Origin: Natrinema gelatinilyticum
Lineage (GTDB): Archaea; Halobacteriota; Halobacteria; Halobacteriales; Natrialbaceae
Direction of reading: 5' to 3'
Assembly (NCBI RefSeq): GCF_024266705.1
Contig: NZ_CP100756.1
Location: 930,001 to 994,000 of the forward strand
Length of the DNA stretch: 64,000 nt
Positions 39,316 to 48,505 of this stretch are shown piece by piece (the stretch's first letter is position 1; each line of letters begins with the position of its first letter). The notes under the pieces are model-generated. The model was not told the origin of the DNA and searched no databases. It was given only the letters and a program-made list of their open reading frames with translations. The position numbers and the translations under genes are program-made.

Positions 39316-40667
39316 CAGAGCCAGGGCGGTGTGACGTACTCGGTCGTCGCGTGCTTTTCGGGCCAGACGATCTCCTGGACCCCCTCGCCGTCGTCGTTTT
39401 CCTGCCACTGGAAGTAGACGTTGTCTTCCACGTTGTACGAGAGATCGTGGGGGTATTCGTGATCCTGCCCGTAGAATGCGATCGTCCCGGCGCTTCCCTT
39501 AAACGAGACGTCCTCGAGAAAAGCGACCAGTTCGTCCGCATCGAGCGTCCCGGTCTCTTCGATGGCGTGGGCGAATAGATCGACCGCGTCGTACGCATGG
39601 TAGCCCGTGTAGACCGGGTTAGACCCCTGAAATTGGCCTTGGTAGTCCTGGACGAACGGCCGCGTTTTCGGCGTGATTTCGCTGGTCGGCGTCGCACTGG
39701 TCTGGGTGACGGCAAATTGACACGCACCGTTGACCAGGCGGTAGTACGCCGGCAGTTGCATCGGCACGTGGATGCCGGCGAGGGCGAACGGCTGTGGCTG
39801 GGGCGGTCGTTCGGGACGATTCGGATACGACCAGTCCAGCAGCGCGGCGGTCCCGGTGTGGGCCGTGGATATGAACGCGAGATCCGCACCCGCCTCCTGC
39901 ACGTCGTTGTACAGAGACGAGAAGTCGTCGGTCGCCGGCGGATAGCGTCGCTCCAGTGCGACGTCGAGGCTCGTGTCGGGGAGTCGGTCCTGGTACACCT
40001 CCCACGGTTTTTTCGTCCACTCGTAATCCTCGGCGATGACGGCGATGGATTCCCAACCGGCTCTGGGAGCCATCGCCTCGACGAAGTCGATTTGATTCCG
40101 ACCGAGGTCGTAGTCGTTGTTCGGCCCGACCCGGAAGTGGTACTTGTACTTATCGTACTCCTCACTGACCAACTGACTGACCTTCGTCGTCGCTGCACCG
40201 GACGTGAGGTGAACCGTCTCCTGCTCGGCGATGTCGTCGATGATGTTCACGAGTACTTCGCTGGTGAAGACGCCGACCGTAACGTCTGCGCCTTCCTCGA
40301 GGACGAGTCGCTGGTACTGGCGGCGTCCCTCGAGCGGGCTCGAGTTCGTGTCGCCGACGACCAGTTCGACGTCTTTGCCGGCGATCCCGCCGTTCTCGTT
40401 GGCGTGTTTGACACCAATCTGAGCGCCACGTACTATCGATCGCCCGATGAAATCGCTTTCCGGGTTGGGTGCTAAGACCCCGATCGTGACCGAGTCATCG
40501 CTGCCGCTCCCGCCGGAGATGGAACCGACGGTCTCCAAGCAGCCTGCAACAGACAGACTCGCCGCCCCGGCGGTAGCCGTGAGATAGTGACGTCGTTTGA
40601 GACCGTTCCCGCGAGCCTTTCGCTCGGGTACGCCCCTCCCATTATCCGTCCCATTACGTCCAATCAT
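39315..40667 (-). CDS. Type-1 periplasmic-binding lipoprotein (LivK/branched-chain amino-acid-like)
   Basis: A 450-residue Tat lipoprotein: RRHYLTATAGAASLSVAGC, then IGVLAPNPESDFIGRSIVRG, the start of a type I binding fold. LVVGDTNSSPLEGRRQYQRL and TVHLTSGAATTK are typical of LivK-like receptors. No permease or ATPase genes accompany it. A close paralogue lies at 42351-43721 with the TnpB element between them, and a chemotaxis transducer follows. This makes a chemoreceptor-binding role (as for BasB/CosB of Halobacterium) at least as likely as uptake. Confidence 0.85.
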   Translation of the reverse strand: MIGRNGTDNGRGVPERKARGNGLKRRHYLTATAGAASLSVAGCLETVGSISGGSGSDDSVTIGVLAPNPESDFIGRSIVRGAQIGVKHANENGGIAGKDVELVVGDTNSSPLEGRRQYQRLVLEEGADVTVGVFTSEVLVNIIDDIAEQETVHLTSGAATTKVSQLVSEEYDKYKYHFRVGPNNDYDLGRNQIDFVEAMAPRAGWESIAVIAEDYEWTKKPWEVYQDRLPDTSLDVALERRYPPATDDFSSLYNDVQEAGADLAFISTAHTGTAALLDWSYPNRPERPPQPQPFALAGIHVPMQLPAYYRLVNGACQFAVTQTSATPTSEITPKTRPFVQDYQGQFQGSNPVYTGYHAYDAVDLFAHAIEETGTLDADELVAFLEDVSFKGSAGTIAFYGQDHEYPHDLSYNVEDNVYFQWQENDDGEGVQEIVWPEKHATTEYVTPPWL

Positions 40668-40924
40668 TCTGGCAATTCATTCTAACGTAACCAGCTTAAC
40701 CTTTGGGGCGAGTTAACAAGACCAACTAAAACCGGAGAGAAGAGCGTCGCGGTCCCTAAAAAGCGGATCGGTCGACGGGAAAAGTGTTTCAAATTGATGT
40801 GTTGAAATTCATATTTTAAATCAAACTAGAAAAGTAATAAGATGTTGAATCGGAACGAGGACGGGGGTGGGTCTATCCGCCGGCGGAGTCAGTCGAAGTC
40901 GACGTCCTCCGGGCCAGTCGGTTT

Positions 40925-42354
40925 TAGCTGAAAGAGAGGGTACTAAGCCCCCGTCCTCAAGGAGCGACCGACGGGAGCGAGGAGGGCGGGGATACAGCAC
41001 CCCTACGATCGTCACACACCTCTACTCACAAATACTTAATAAACTACACTCCATAGACGAAAACAAGTCGCGTGAAGTACAGTCCACGATACTGGCTCTT
41101 TCCCACGACCACCCAACGGGAGAGTTTGGACTGGACTCGTGACACCGTGCGACAACTCTACAACCACGCCCTCCACGAATTCACCAAGATACCAGAAGAC
41201 GAGGGGACGCTTCGACAGCGTGTCTGGCACGTCCGCGACGAACTGCCACAACTCAAACAACAGTGGACTGACCTCAAACAGGTCTACTCCACCGTCTTGC
41301 AGAAAGCTGTCGAGCGCATCCGAACCAACATCACCAACCTCGGCACACTCAAAGCCAAGGGCTACGACGTTGGCTCGTTGAACTGGAAGTCACCGCGTGA
41401 GTATCGGAGTTTCACGTACCGGCAATCGGGCTTCGAACTCGACACGAAGAGTGGCCCGAGAGACCGAGCGATACTCCGACTCACAAAAGTACGCGGTGAA
41501 ACCCTTGAAATCCCACTCCGCCTTCACCGTGACCTTCCCGACCACGATGCTATCAAGGAAGTCACGGTGAAGAAAGAACCCACAGGAGCGTGGTACGCCT
41601 CGTTCTGCATCAGCATCGACACGCCAGAGAAACCAGACCCAGCGGACATTGTGCCGGAAGACACAGTTGGGATCGACCTCGGCGTTCTCACCTTCGTCCA
41701 CGATTCGGACGGACGCTCCGTCGGACGTCTTGACTTCTCCGACGAGCGAAAACGCCTCGAACGTGAACAGCGTTCGCTTTCTCGCAAGCAATACGAGTCG
41801 AACAACTGGGAGACGCAACGGCGGCGAGTCGCGACGGTCCATGCTCGCATGTCGAACAAGAAGCGAGACTATAAACACAAACTCGCGCACTATTACACGA
41901 CCGAGCACGATACCGTGTTCGTCGAAGACCTGAACGTGACGTCACTGCTTGAAGGCAGTGGCAACGCGCGGAACAAGGCCGAGGTCGGCTGGCGTGACTT
42001 CATTTCGATTCTGAAACATCACGGTCGGAAGAACGGGTGTCACGTTATCGAAGTCGAACCGAGTGGCACGACGAAAGAGTGTGCATCGTGTGGCGTGGAG
42101 ACGGCGAAACCGGTGTGGGTTCGGGAACATTCCTGCCCGTCGTGTGGGTTCGAATTGGACAGGGATTGGAACGCGGCGTTGAATATCCAGTCGCGTGGTC
42201 TGGAGAACCTAGGAGTGGTCCACTCCGAAACAACGCCTGTGGAGACCGCGACCGCTGTGGATACCGTTCCCGTATCTGCACGTCGCGTCGTCGAAGCAGG
42301 AAGCCCTGCCCTCAAGGAGTCGCCGAAGGCGACGAGTAGGGCGGGGTAGTTCAC
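40925..42354 (+). mobile_element. IS200/IS605-group (IS1341-type) element with tnpB only
   Basis: A 1430-bp element delimited by TAGCTG at 40925 and GTTCAC at 42354, the same ends as three small relatives in this window. It contains one gene, tnpB (41072-42349). No tnpA (Y1 transposase) is present, so mobility needs a TnpA from elsewhere. No target duplication is seen, as expected for the family. The right end overlaps the 3' end of tnpB, where the omega-RNA scaffold of such elements lies. Confidence 0.85.
41072..42349 (+). CDS. tnpB: RNA-guided nuclease TnpB (IS1341-type)
   Basis: A 425-residue TnpB with intact RuvC-type residues: Asp in VGIDLGVLTF (residue ~200), Glu in VFVEDLNV (~282) and Asp in ELDRDWNAALNI (~363). 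The zinc-ribbon CASCG...CPSCG (~337-358) is also intact. The N-terminus YSPRYWLFPTTTQRESLDW is the usual haloarchaeal form. The start is GTG at 41072. TnpB proteins are omega-RNA-guided nucleases that help element retention. This copy looks potentially active. Its last 60 bases double as part of the transposon right end. Confidence 0.93.
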   Translation: MKYSPRYWLFPTTTQRESLDWTRDTVRQLYNHALHEFTKIPEDEGTLRQRVWHVRDELPQLKQQWTDLKQVYSTVLQKAVERIRTNITNLGTLKAKGYDVGSLNWKSPREYRSFTYRQSGFELDTKSGPRDRAILRLTKVRGETLEIPLRLHRDLPDHDAIKEVTVKKEPTGAWYASFCISIDTPEKPDPADIVPEDTVGIDLGVLTFVHDSDGRSVGRLDFSDERKRLEREQRSLSRKQYESNNWETQRRRVATVHARMSNKKRDYKHKLAHYYTTEHDTVFVEDLNVTSLLEGSGNARNKAEVGWRDFISILKHHGRKNGCHVIEVEPSGTTKECASCGVETAKPVWVREHSCPSCGFELDRDWNAALNIQSRGLENLGVVHSETTPVETATAVDTVPVSARRVVEAGSPALKESPKATSRAG

Positions 42355-43721
42355 AGCCAGGCGGGATCGACGTAGTCGGTCGTCTCGTAGATGTCGGGCC
42401 AGATCGTCTTCTGGACTCCGGTTCCGTCGTCGGCTTCACGCCACTGGTAGTACAGCGGGTGAATGTTTTCTTTCCCGTAGATGACGTCGTGGGCGTGTTC
42501 GTGATCGGGGTCGTGGAACTCGATCGTTCCGGTCGTCCCGGTAGCGGAGATTCCCTCGAGCTCGTTCACGAGTTCGTCGGAGTCGAGCGTCCCGGCCGCT
42601 TCGACCGCCTTCGCGAACAGTTTCACTGCGTCGAACGAAATGTAGCCGGTGTAGACGGGTGCGGTCCCGTCGTTCCTGCGCTGGTACGTCTCGAGGAACG
42701 GTTGCGTCTTGTCGGTGATTTTGCTTTCCGGTGTCGCGAACGCGACTCCGATCGCGTAGCGGCACGCACCGTTGACCATCCCGTAGTACGACGATAGCTG
42801 CATTGGCACGTGGATCCCACCGAAGGCGAATTTCCGCCCGGCTGGGCCCCAGTCCAACACGGCGTCGGTCCCGGTGTGGGCAGCCGAAATGATCGCGGCG
42901 TCGGCCCCCGACCGTTCGACCTCGTCGTAGATTGTGGAGAAACTATCGGTCGCAGGCGGGTACCGCTGCGACATCGCGACGTCGACGGCCGCGCCACCCA
43001 GTTGGTTCTGGTAGATGTCCCACAGGTTCTTCGTCCACTCGTAGTCTTCGACGAGAATGGCGACCGATTCCCAGCCGATCTGGCTACCCATGTCGGCCAA
43101 AAAGTCGACCTGAGTCTCGCCGAGGTTCACATCGTTGATCGGGCCGACGCGAAAATGATACTTGTACTTCTCGTACTGCTCGTTCACCAGACGGCTCGCC
43201 GCCGTCGTCGCAGCCCCCGCCGTCAGGTGGGGGACTTGCTGTTCGGCGATGTCGTCCATCAGCGCGATGAGAGCCTCGCTCGTAGCGACACCGATCGTGA
43301 CGTCTGCGCCGTCCTCGAGGACGAGTCGCTGGTACTGCCGGCGCGCCTCGAGCGGGCTCGAGTTCGTGTCGCCGACGACCAGTTCGACGTCCTTGCCGTC
43401 GATACCCCCGTTGTCCTCGAGTTGGTTGCGGGCGATCCTTGCGCCCTCGACGATCGACCGTCCGGTAGCATTGCTATCCGGATTCGGTGCGAGTACTCCG
43501 ACAGTGACCGGGTCTGCCTCGGCGCCCGTGACGATAGAACCGGCCGTTTCGAGACAGCCGGCAAACGAGAGGCTGACTGTTCCACCAGCCGTCGTTTTCA
43601 GCATCCGACGGCGGTCGAGACCGCGTCGGTGATCTGACTGCACGGGATTCCCTGCATTCCCACTTTCGGAGTCAATGTCCTCCATCTCGAGCGGTCGTTT
43701 CAGCCTCTGTTTCTTAATCAT
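42351..43721 (-). CDS. Type-1 periplasmic-binding lipoprotein, paralogue of the 39315-40667 gene
   Basis: A 456-residue Tat lipoprotein (RRRMLKTTAGGTVSLSFAGC) with the same fold and the shared segment ELVVGDTNSSPLEARRQYQR. Both paralogues end in PxWL-stop. Here the third base of the final Leu codon and the TGA stop come from the TnpB element inserted at 42354. The frame therefore survived insertion. It is divergent from the transducer gene at 43961. With no permease nearby, it may be a chemosensory binding protein. Confidence 0.85.
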   Translation of the reverse strand: MIKKQRLKRPLEMEDIDSESGNAGNPVQSDHRRGLDRRRMLKTTAGGTVSLSFAGCLETAGSIVTGAEADPVTVGVLAPNPDSNATGRSIVEGARIARNQLEDNGGIDGKDVELVVGDTNSSPLEARRQYQRLVLEDGADVTIGVATSEALIALMDDIAEQQVPHLTAGAATTAASRLVNEQYEKYKYHFRVGPINDVNLGETQVDFLADMGSQIGWESVAILVEDYEWTKNLWDIYQNQLGGAAVDVAMSQRYPPATDSFSTIYDEVERSGADAAIISAAHTGTDAVLDWGPAGRKFAFGGIHVPMQLSSYYGMVNGACRYAIGVAFATPESKITDKTQPFLETYQRRNDGTAPVYTGYISFDAVKLFAKAVEAAGTLDSDELVNELEGISATGTTGTIEFHDPDHEHAHDVIYGKENIHPLYYQWREADDGTGVQKTIWPDIYETTDYVDPAWL

Positions 43722-43960
43722 TGCGAATACGATACTAGAAAATTACGAACGAAAGTACCGGAGTACATAGATGTAACATAACAATCATGTAGCCAGTGAT
43801 CCCAGTTGGGATTGTAAATTGTTCCCCGGCCAACGGTGGTCATTAGAAACGATCAACGGAAGCCGAGATTAATATAAGGAAGCTGGCCCATCCCCGATTA
43901 TCAGCTTCGATAACTGTGGCTGACAATTTATGTAGTGACGAAAATACGCGTGACATATCC

Positions 43961-46900
43961 ATGGATTTCGTTCGACAATTGGTGCCGACAGCTATCCGAC
44001 GCAGGTACGCGGTCAAGTTCGGGATAGCGTTAGTGATTCTCGGGATCTCTGTCGGCCTGATTGGATACGCTGCGACTGCAGCGGTCACGAACCAGGTCGA
44101 GGATCGGGTCGAGAGTGACCACTCATCTTCAGTTAGTCAGGAGGCGCAAAGTCTGCAGATGTGGAACGAGCAGAACGAGCATACGATCGGAATGATCGTC
44201 AGGTCCGACGTCGTCGCCAGCGACGATTCGGCGGCGATCCAACGACGATTCCTCGACTGGCAGGAACACCTCGATACAGATACGTTCGATATTTCTTATG
44301 TTAATCTGGACAGCGGGACGGTAACTGCCAGCACGAACGAGGCCTACCGTGGCGCCTCGAGCAACGAACTCGAGAACGTCCCCGGCAACGCGTACTCACA
44401 GGCATCGCAGACTGTGCCCTGGGTCTCGAACGCGTCCACCGCACAGGGTGAGTTCGGCCAGAATACCACCGTCATCACGTACGTCCAGATCTCGGCCGAG
44501 AACGAAAACCGTGCAGTCGTCTACACCGCCAATCTCGAGGCGTACTCGAATCAGCTTCAGGACGAAACGGGTGTCACGACGATGGTCGTCGATAGCGGCA
44601 ACGAGATCATGCTGGATAATCGCGACTCAGATAATAGCACCCAGACGCTCGGGGTTTCTTACGGCGGCGACGAAAGCATTCTGAACGCTGCCCGAACGAA
44701 AGGTGCCACCACCCAACAGGTTCCCGGATCGGCGCTGTCTTTCGGGACCGACTCCTATAATTTCGACAACGACGAGTACGTCACGAGTGCCGCACGCGTC
44801 TTCGGAACCGACTGGGTCGTCGTGAGCCACGAGCCGTCCAGCCAGGCGCTCGGATACGTCAGCAACATCAGAGAATGGGGGATCGTCGCGACGATCCTTG
44901 GAGTGTTCATGATCGGCACGGTCGGTGTCATCCTCGGTCGAAACACGACCACCTCGATCGACCGCCTCACTGACAAGGCCAGCGAGATGGAAAACGGGAA
45001 CCTCAGCGTCGACCTCGAGACCGAGCGAATCGACAACATCGGTCGGCTCTACAACGGATTCGATTCGATGCGCGATGCACTCCGTAAACAGATCGAAGAA
45101 GCCGAAGCCGCACGTAAGGAAGCCGAACACGAGCGCAAGCGCGTCCAGGAACTCAACGACCACCTGGAAGACAAAGCTGCCGAGTACGGTGCGGTCATGG
45201 GTCGCGCCGCCGACGGCGACCTCACCGCCCGCGCGACGGTCGACAACCAGAACGAGGTGATGCAACAGATCGGGGAGGACTTCAACGAGATGCTCGACGA
45301 GATCGAACAGACCATCGCCGAGCTCAACCGATTCGCGACCGACGTCGCGACCGCCTCCGAACAGGTGACCGCCTCGAGCGAGGAAGTCAGATCCGCCTCG
45401 CAGCAGGTCACGGGATCGGTCCAGGAGATTTCCGACGGCGCAGACCGACAGAACGACTCGCTGCAGTCGGTCAATCAGGAGATGAGCGGTCTCTCGACCA
45501 CGACTGAGGAGATCGCCTCCTCCTCGAACGAGGTCGCCAACATCGCCGAACGGACCGTCGACACCGGGCGAGATGGGCAAGAAGCCGCCCAGGCCGCTAT
45601 CGCAGCTATGGACGGGATCGAGACCGAAGCCGGCAACACCGTCGCCGAGATGCGTCGGCTCGAAAGGGAGGTTCAACAGATCGACGAGCTGATCAACAGG
45701 ATTTCGGAGATCGCGCGCCAGACCAACATGCTGGCACTCAACGCCAACATCGAGGCCTCCCGTTCCCAGGGAGGGGGCAGCGACGACGAGGGATTCTCCG
45801 TCGTGGCCAAAGAGGTCAAGGCCCTCTCCGAAGACGTCGCCGATGCGGCCGACGAGGCCGAAGACCGGCTCGAGGCGATCCGTGACCGGACCGAAGAGTC
45901 CGCCGCCGAAGTCGAGGGGACGAGTTCCGATATCGAAGACGCGAGCGATCAGGTTCAGGCGGCGGTCGGGGCACTCAAGGAAATCACCGAACTCGCCCAG
46001 GAAACCAACGTGGGCGTCCAGGAGATATCCGCGGCGACGGAAGAACAAGCGGCAACGACCCAGGAAGTCGTCTCGATGGTCGACAGTGCGGCGACGATTT
46101 CGGAGGAGACGACCGCCGAAGCCGAAAACGTCGCTGCAGCGGCAGAAGAGCAGACGACCGCACTGACCGAAGTGACGAAGTCCGCGTCGAATCTGTCCCA
46201 GCAGGCAGCACAGCTGTCTGAAGCGCTCGATCGGTTCGACACCGATGTCAACCGCGCGGACGTGAACCTCGGGTCGTCGTTCGACGGCGACGAGGAACTG
46301 GCAGCGGGCAGATCGAAATTCGACGTCGACAGACCCGACGATCAGGGCCAGGGTATCACGTTCGGGACGGACGTCGACGACGGTTGGGGCGATACGAAAG
46401 ACACCCGAGACCTGGACGACGACAGTGAACCGTCCGATGCGTTCGAACTCAGTTCGAGCAAGGAAATCGACGATGCCGACAACGGGAGCCGATCGACGAA
46501 CGACGCGTTCACTGACAAATCGAGGACCGGATCGTTCGGATCCGAGACGCCCGCGAGTGATGAGTCGTCGTACGAAGCCGTGGAGACGCCGTCGACCGAC
46601 GGACGGGACGACCGTCCCGAAACGTCGACGGAGTCTACGGATACCGACGCCGGCGCCGATCCGACCCGCGAATTCGACCAGGTACCCGAGCAGACGACGG
46701 ACAACGACGACACGGCAGCCCTCCCGTTTGATCCGGTCGACGACGGAGAGGGCACCACCGGGTCGTCGGAACCCGGCGAGAAGGAAGAGTCGGCCGCGTT
46801 CGGCGACGATGGCGATGGACGTAACGCCTCGACGGGCGACGACGCCGATGCGGAGGACGCCCTCGGTCGTGATGACGTCGCAGACGACGGCGACGATAGC

Positions 46901-46972
46901 GACGACGGCGACGCAAGCTGGACCGCAAACGAAGACGTGTTCACGTTCGGAACGACCACCGATGACGAGTAA
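43961..46972 (+). CDS. Methyl-accepting chemotaxis transducer (Htr-type) with long acidic C-terminal tail
   Basis: A 1003-residue receptor: TM1 (FGIALVILGISVGLIGYAAT, ~25-45), extracellular sensor (~50-305, Cache-like size), TM2 (GIVATILGVFMIGTVGVIL, ~308-327) and HAMP (~328-380). The coiled-coil signalling domain has hairpin tip ISEIARQTNMLALNANIEAS near residue 590. After the adaptation region a very acidic, Ser/Thr/Asp-rich tail runs from ~760 to the end (TFGTTTDDE). Such a 240-residue tail is unusual for transducers. The adjacent binding lipoproteins suggest the ligand is presented by one of them. ATG at 43961 is chosen over an upstream alternative start. Confidence 0.93.
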   Translation: MDFVRQLVPTAIRRRYAVKFGIALVILGISVGLIGYAATAAVTNQVEDRVESDHSSSVSQEAQSLQMWNEQNEHTIGMIVRSDVVASDDSAAIQRRFLDWQEHLDTDTFDISYVNLDSGTVTASTNEAYRGASSNELENVPGNAYSQASQTVPWVSNASTAQGEFGQNTTVITYVQISAENENRAVVYTANLEAYSNQLQDETGVTTMVVDSGNEIMLDNRDSDNSTQTLGVSYGGDESILNAARTKGATTQQVPGSALSFGTDSYNFDNDEYVTSAARVFGTDWVVVSHEPSSQALGYVSNIREWGIVATILGVFMIGTVGVILGRNTTTSIDRLTDKASEMENGNLSVDLETERIDNIGRLYNGFDSMRDALRKQIEEAEAARKEAEHERKRVQELNDHLEDKAAEYGAVMGRAADGDLTARATVDNQNEVMQQIGEDFNEMLDEIEQTIAELNRFATDVATASEQVTASSEEVRSASQQVTGSVQEISDGADRQNDSLQSVNQEMSGLSTTTEEIASSSNEVANIAERTVDTGRDGQEAAQAAIAAMDGIETEAGNTVAEMRRLEREVQQIDELINRISEIARQTNMLALNANIEASRSQGGGSDDEGFSVVAKEVKALSEDVADAADEAEDRLEAIRDRTEESAAEVEGTSSDIEDASDQVQAAVGALKEITELAQETNVGVQEISAATEEQAATTQEVVSMVDSAATISEETTAEAENVAAAAEEQTTALTEVTKSASNLSQQAAQLSEALDRFDTDVNRADVNLGSSFDGDEELAAGRSKFDVDRPDDQGQGITFGTDVDDGWGDTKDTRDLDDDSEPSDAFELSSSKEIDDADNGSRSTNDAFTDKSRTGSFGSETPASDESSYEAVETPSTDGRDDRPETSTESTDTDAGADPTREFDQVPEQTTDNDDTAALPFDPVDDGEGTTGSSEPGEKEESAAFGDDGDGRNASTGDDADAEDALGRDDVADDGDDSDDGDASWTANEDVFTFGTTTDDE

Positions 46973-47126
46973 CTTCGCTCGCGATTCAGGCTGCCCGAAC
47001 CGACGACAGCGTCCGAGTTAACTGTCCCCGGCCGACATCGGCCGGGAAGCGACGATGCGTTCTCGCATCGCCGGGCCGTCGGCTTCGTTCGCTACCTTTT
47101 TGACCGCAGTCTTGGAAGGAAACGGC

Positions 47127-48005
47127 ATGTTCACCGTGCGGGCACCCGCGACGAGTGCGAACCTCGGGAGTGGCTTCGACGTCTTCGGCGTCGCTCTCGG
47201 AACGCCCGCCGACGTCGTCCGCGTTGATCGCGCCTCGGAAACGACGATTACGGTGACCGGTAGGGGCAGCAAATACATTCCCGAAGATCCCGCGAAGAAC
47301 ACCGTCGGTGCGGTTGCAGAGGCACTCGATGCTCCGGCCCACATTCGGATCGACAAGGGCGTTCGTCCCTCTTCGGGACTCGGGTCGTCGGCCGCGAGCG
47401 CGGCCGCGGCAGCCGTCGCGCTGAACGCGCTGTACGACCGCGGCCGCACACGAGAAGAACTCGTCCCGGTCGCAGCCGAGGGCGAGGCGCTCGTCTCCGG
47501 AGAAGCCCACGCAGATAACGTCGCTCCCTCGCTGCTAGGGGGGTTTACCATCGTCACCGACGACGGCGTCACGCAGGTCGACGCCGCAGTCCCCGTCGTC
47601 GCCTGCCTCCCCGAAATGTCCGTGTCGACCCGCGATGCCCGCGGCGTGGTACCCCGGTCGGCCCCGCTCGAGGAGGTCGTCGACACGGTCGGCAACGCTG
47701 CCACGCTGACGGTCGGCATGACCCGGAACGATCCCGAACTCGTCGGAAAAGGCATGTGCGACGACATCGTCACGCCAGAGCGCACCGCCCTGATCGACGG
47801 CTACGAGCAGGTTCGCGAAGCCGCACTCAAGGCGGGTGCGACCGGCGTAACCGTAAGCGGTGCCGGACCGGGCATCCTGGCGGTCTGTCACCGCCGAAAT
47901 CGGCGAGCGATCGCCTCAGCGATGGTGGACGCATTCGACGCGGCTGGCGTCGAGAGCCGGGCCTACCAGACCGTCATCGGAGAAGGCGCGAGACTGTACC
48001 GCTGA
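47127..48005 (+). CDS. thrB: Homoserine kinase
   Basis: A 292-residue GHMP kinase that phosphorylates homoserine in threonine synthesis. It begins MFTVRAPATSANLGSGFDVF. The ATP loop is RPSSGLGSSAASAAAAA near residue 85. The C-terminal GHMP motif is TGVTVSGAGPGILAVC near 250. ATG at 47127 is preceded by GGAAGGA, a good ribosome-binding site. The longer open frame from 47055 lacks homology-like sequence. Confidence 0.95.
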   Translation: MFTVRAPATSANLGSGFDVFGVALGTPADVVRVDRASETTITVTGRGSKYIPEDPAKNTVGAVAEALDAPAHIRIDKGVRPSSGLGSSAASAAAAAVALNALYDRGRTREELVPVAAEGEALVSGEAHADNVAPSLLGGFTIVTDDGVTQVDAAVPVVACLPEMSVSTRDARGVVPRSAPLEEVVDTVGNAATLTVGMTRNDPELVGKGMCDDIVTPERTALIDGYEQVREAALKAGATGVTVSGAGPGILAVCHRRNRRAIASAMVDAFDAAGVESRAYQTVIGEGARLYR

Positions 48006-48009
48006 GGCG

Positions 48010-48339
48010 ATGGGCGAGATGACTGACGGCATCCTCGCGATGATCGCACTCGCGGCGTTCATCGGCGGTCTCCTCACGGCGAGTGCGCCGCTGTCGATCC
48101 CATTCGTCGCGATCGGTGGACTCGGAACGCTCGTTTTCGAAGCCGTTGCGTCCAGTCACAGCGAAACCGTCCGCCACTACTGGGACCGACCGGTCGTACA
48201 GGCGGGAACGCTCGCGGGCGCGTTCGGGATTGTCGGCGTCGGAATCGTCGTCGCCCCTTCGAGTAGTCTCTCCGCGGGGATCGGTTCGCTGACGACCTAC
48301 CTGTTGTTCCTGTCGTTCGTTCTGGCCACGCGGTCGTAA
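48010..48339 (+). CDS. Small multi-pass membrane protein downstream of thrB
   Basis: A 109-residue protein with four hydrophobic helices (AMIALAAFIGGLLTAS, FVAIGGLGTLVFEAV, GTLAGAFGIVGVGIVVAP and TTYLLFLSFVLATRS). It starts 4 bases after the thrB stop, so it is probably cotranscribed. ATG 48019 is an alternative start three codons in. No known function. Confidence 0.7.
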   Translation: MGEMTDGILAMIALAAFIGGLLTASAPLSIPFVAIGGLGTLVFEAVASSHSETVRHYWDRPVVQAGTLAGAFGIVGVGIVVAPSSSLSAGIGSLTTYLLFLSFVLATRS

Positions 48340-48505
48340 CGGTCGGGGCACGATCACACGACGACTCGATCGCTTCCGCCGACTTAGCTTCCGAACCCGC
48401 ACTGCCGCTATTCCGACGTAGCTGGCCCCAAACTACCGCTGGAGGTGAAGGGGCGAGTCCCCGTCGACACCGGCTCGATTTCTCGACGCACGCGTCCCGT
48501 CGGCG

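Noticed and set aside
44627..46048. 473-codon minus-strand frame
   Set aside because: Antisense of the chemotaxis transducer; composition is a mirror of the heptad-rich coding strand.
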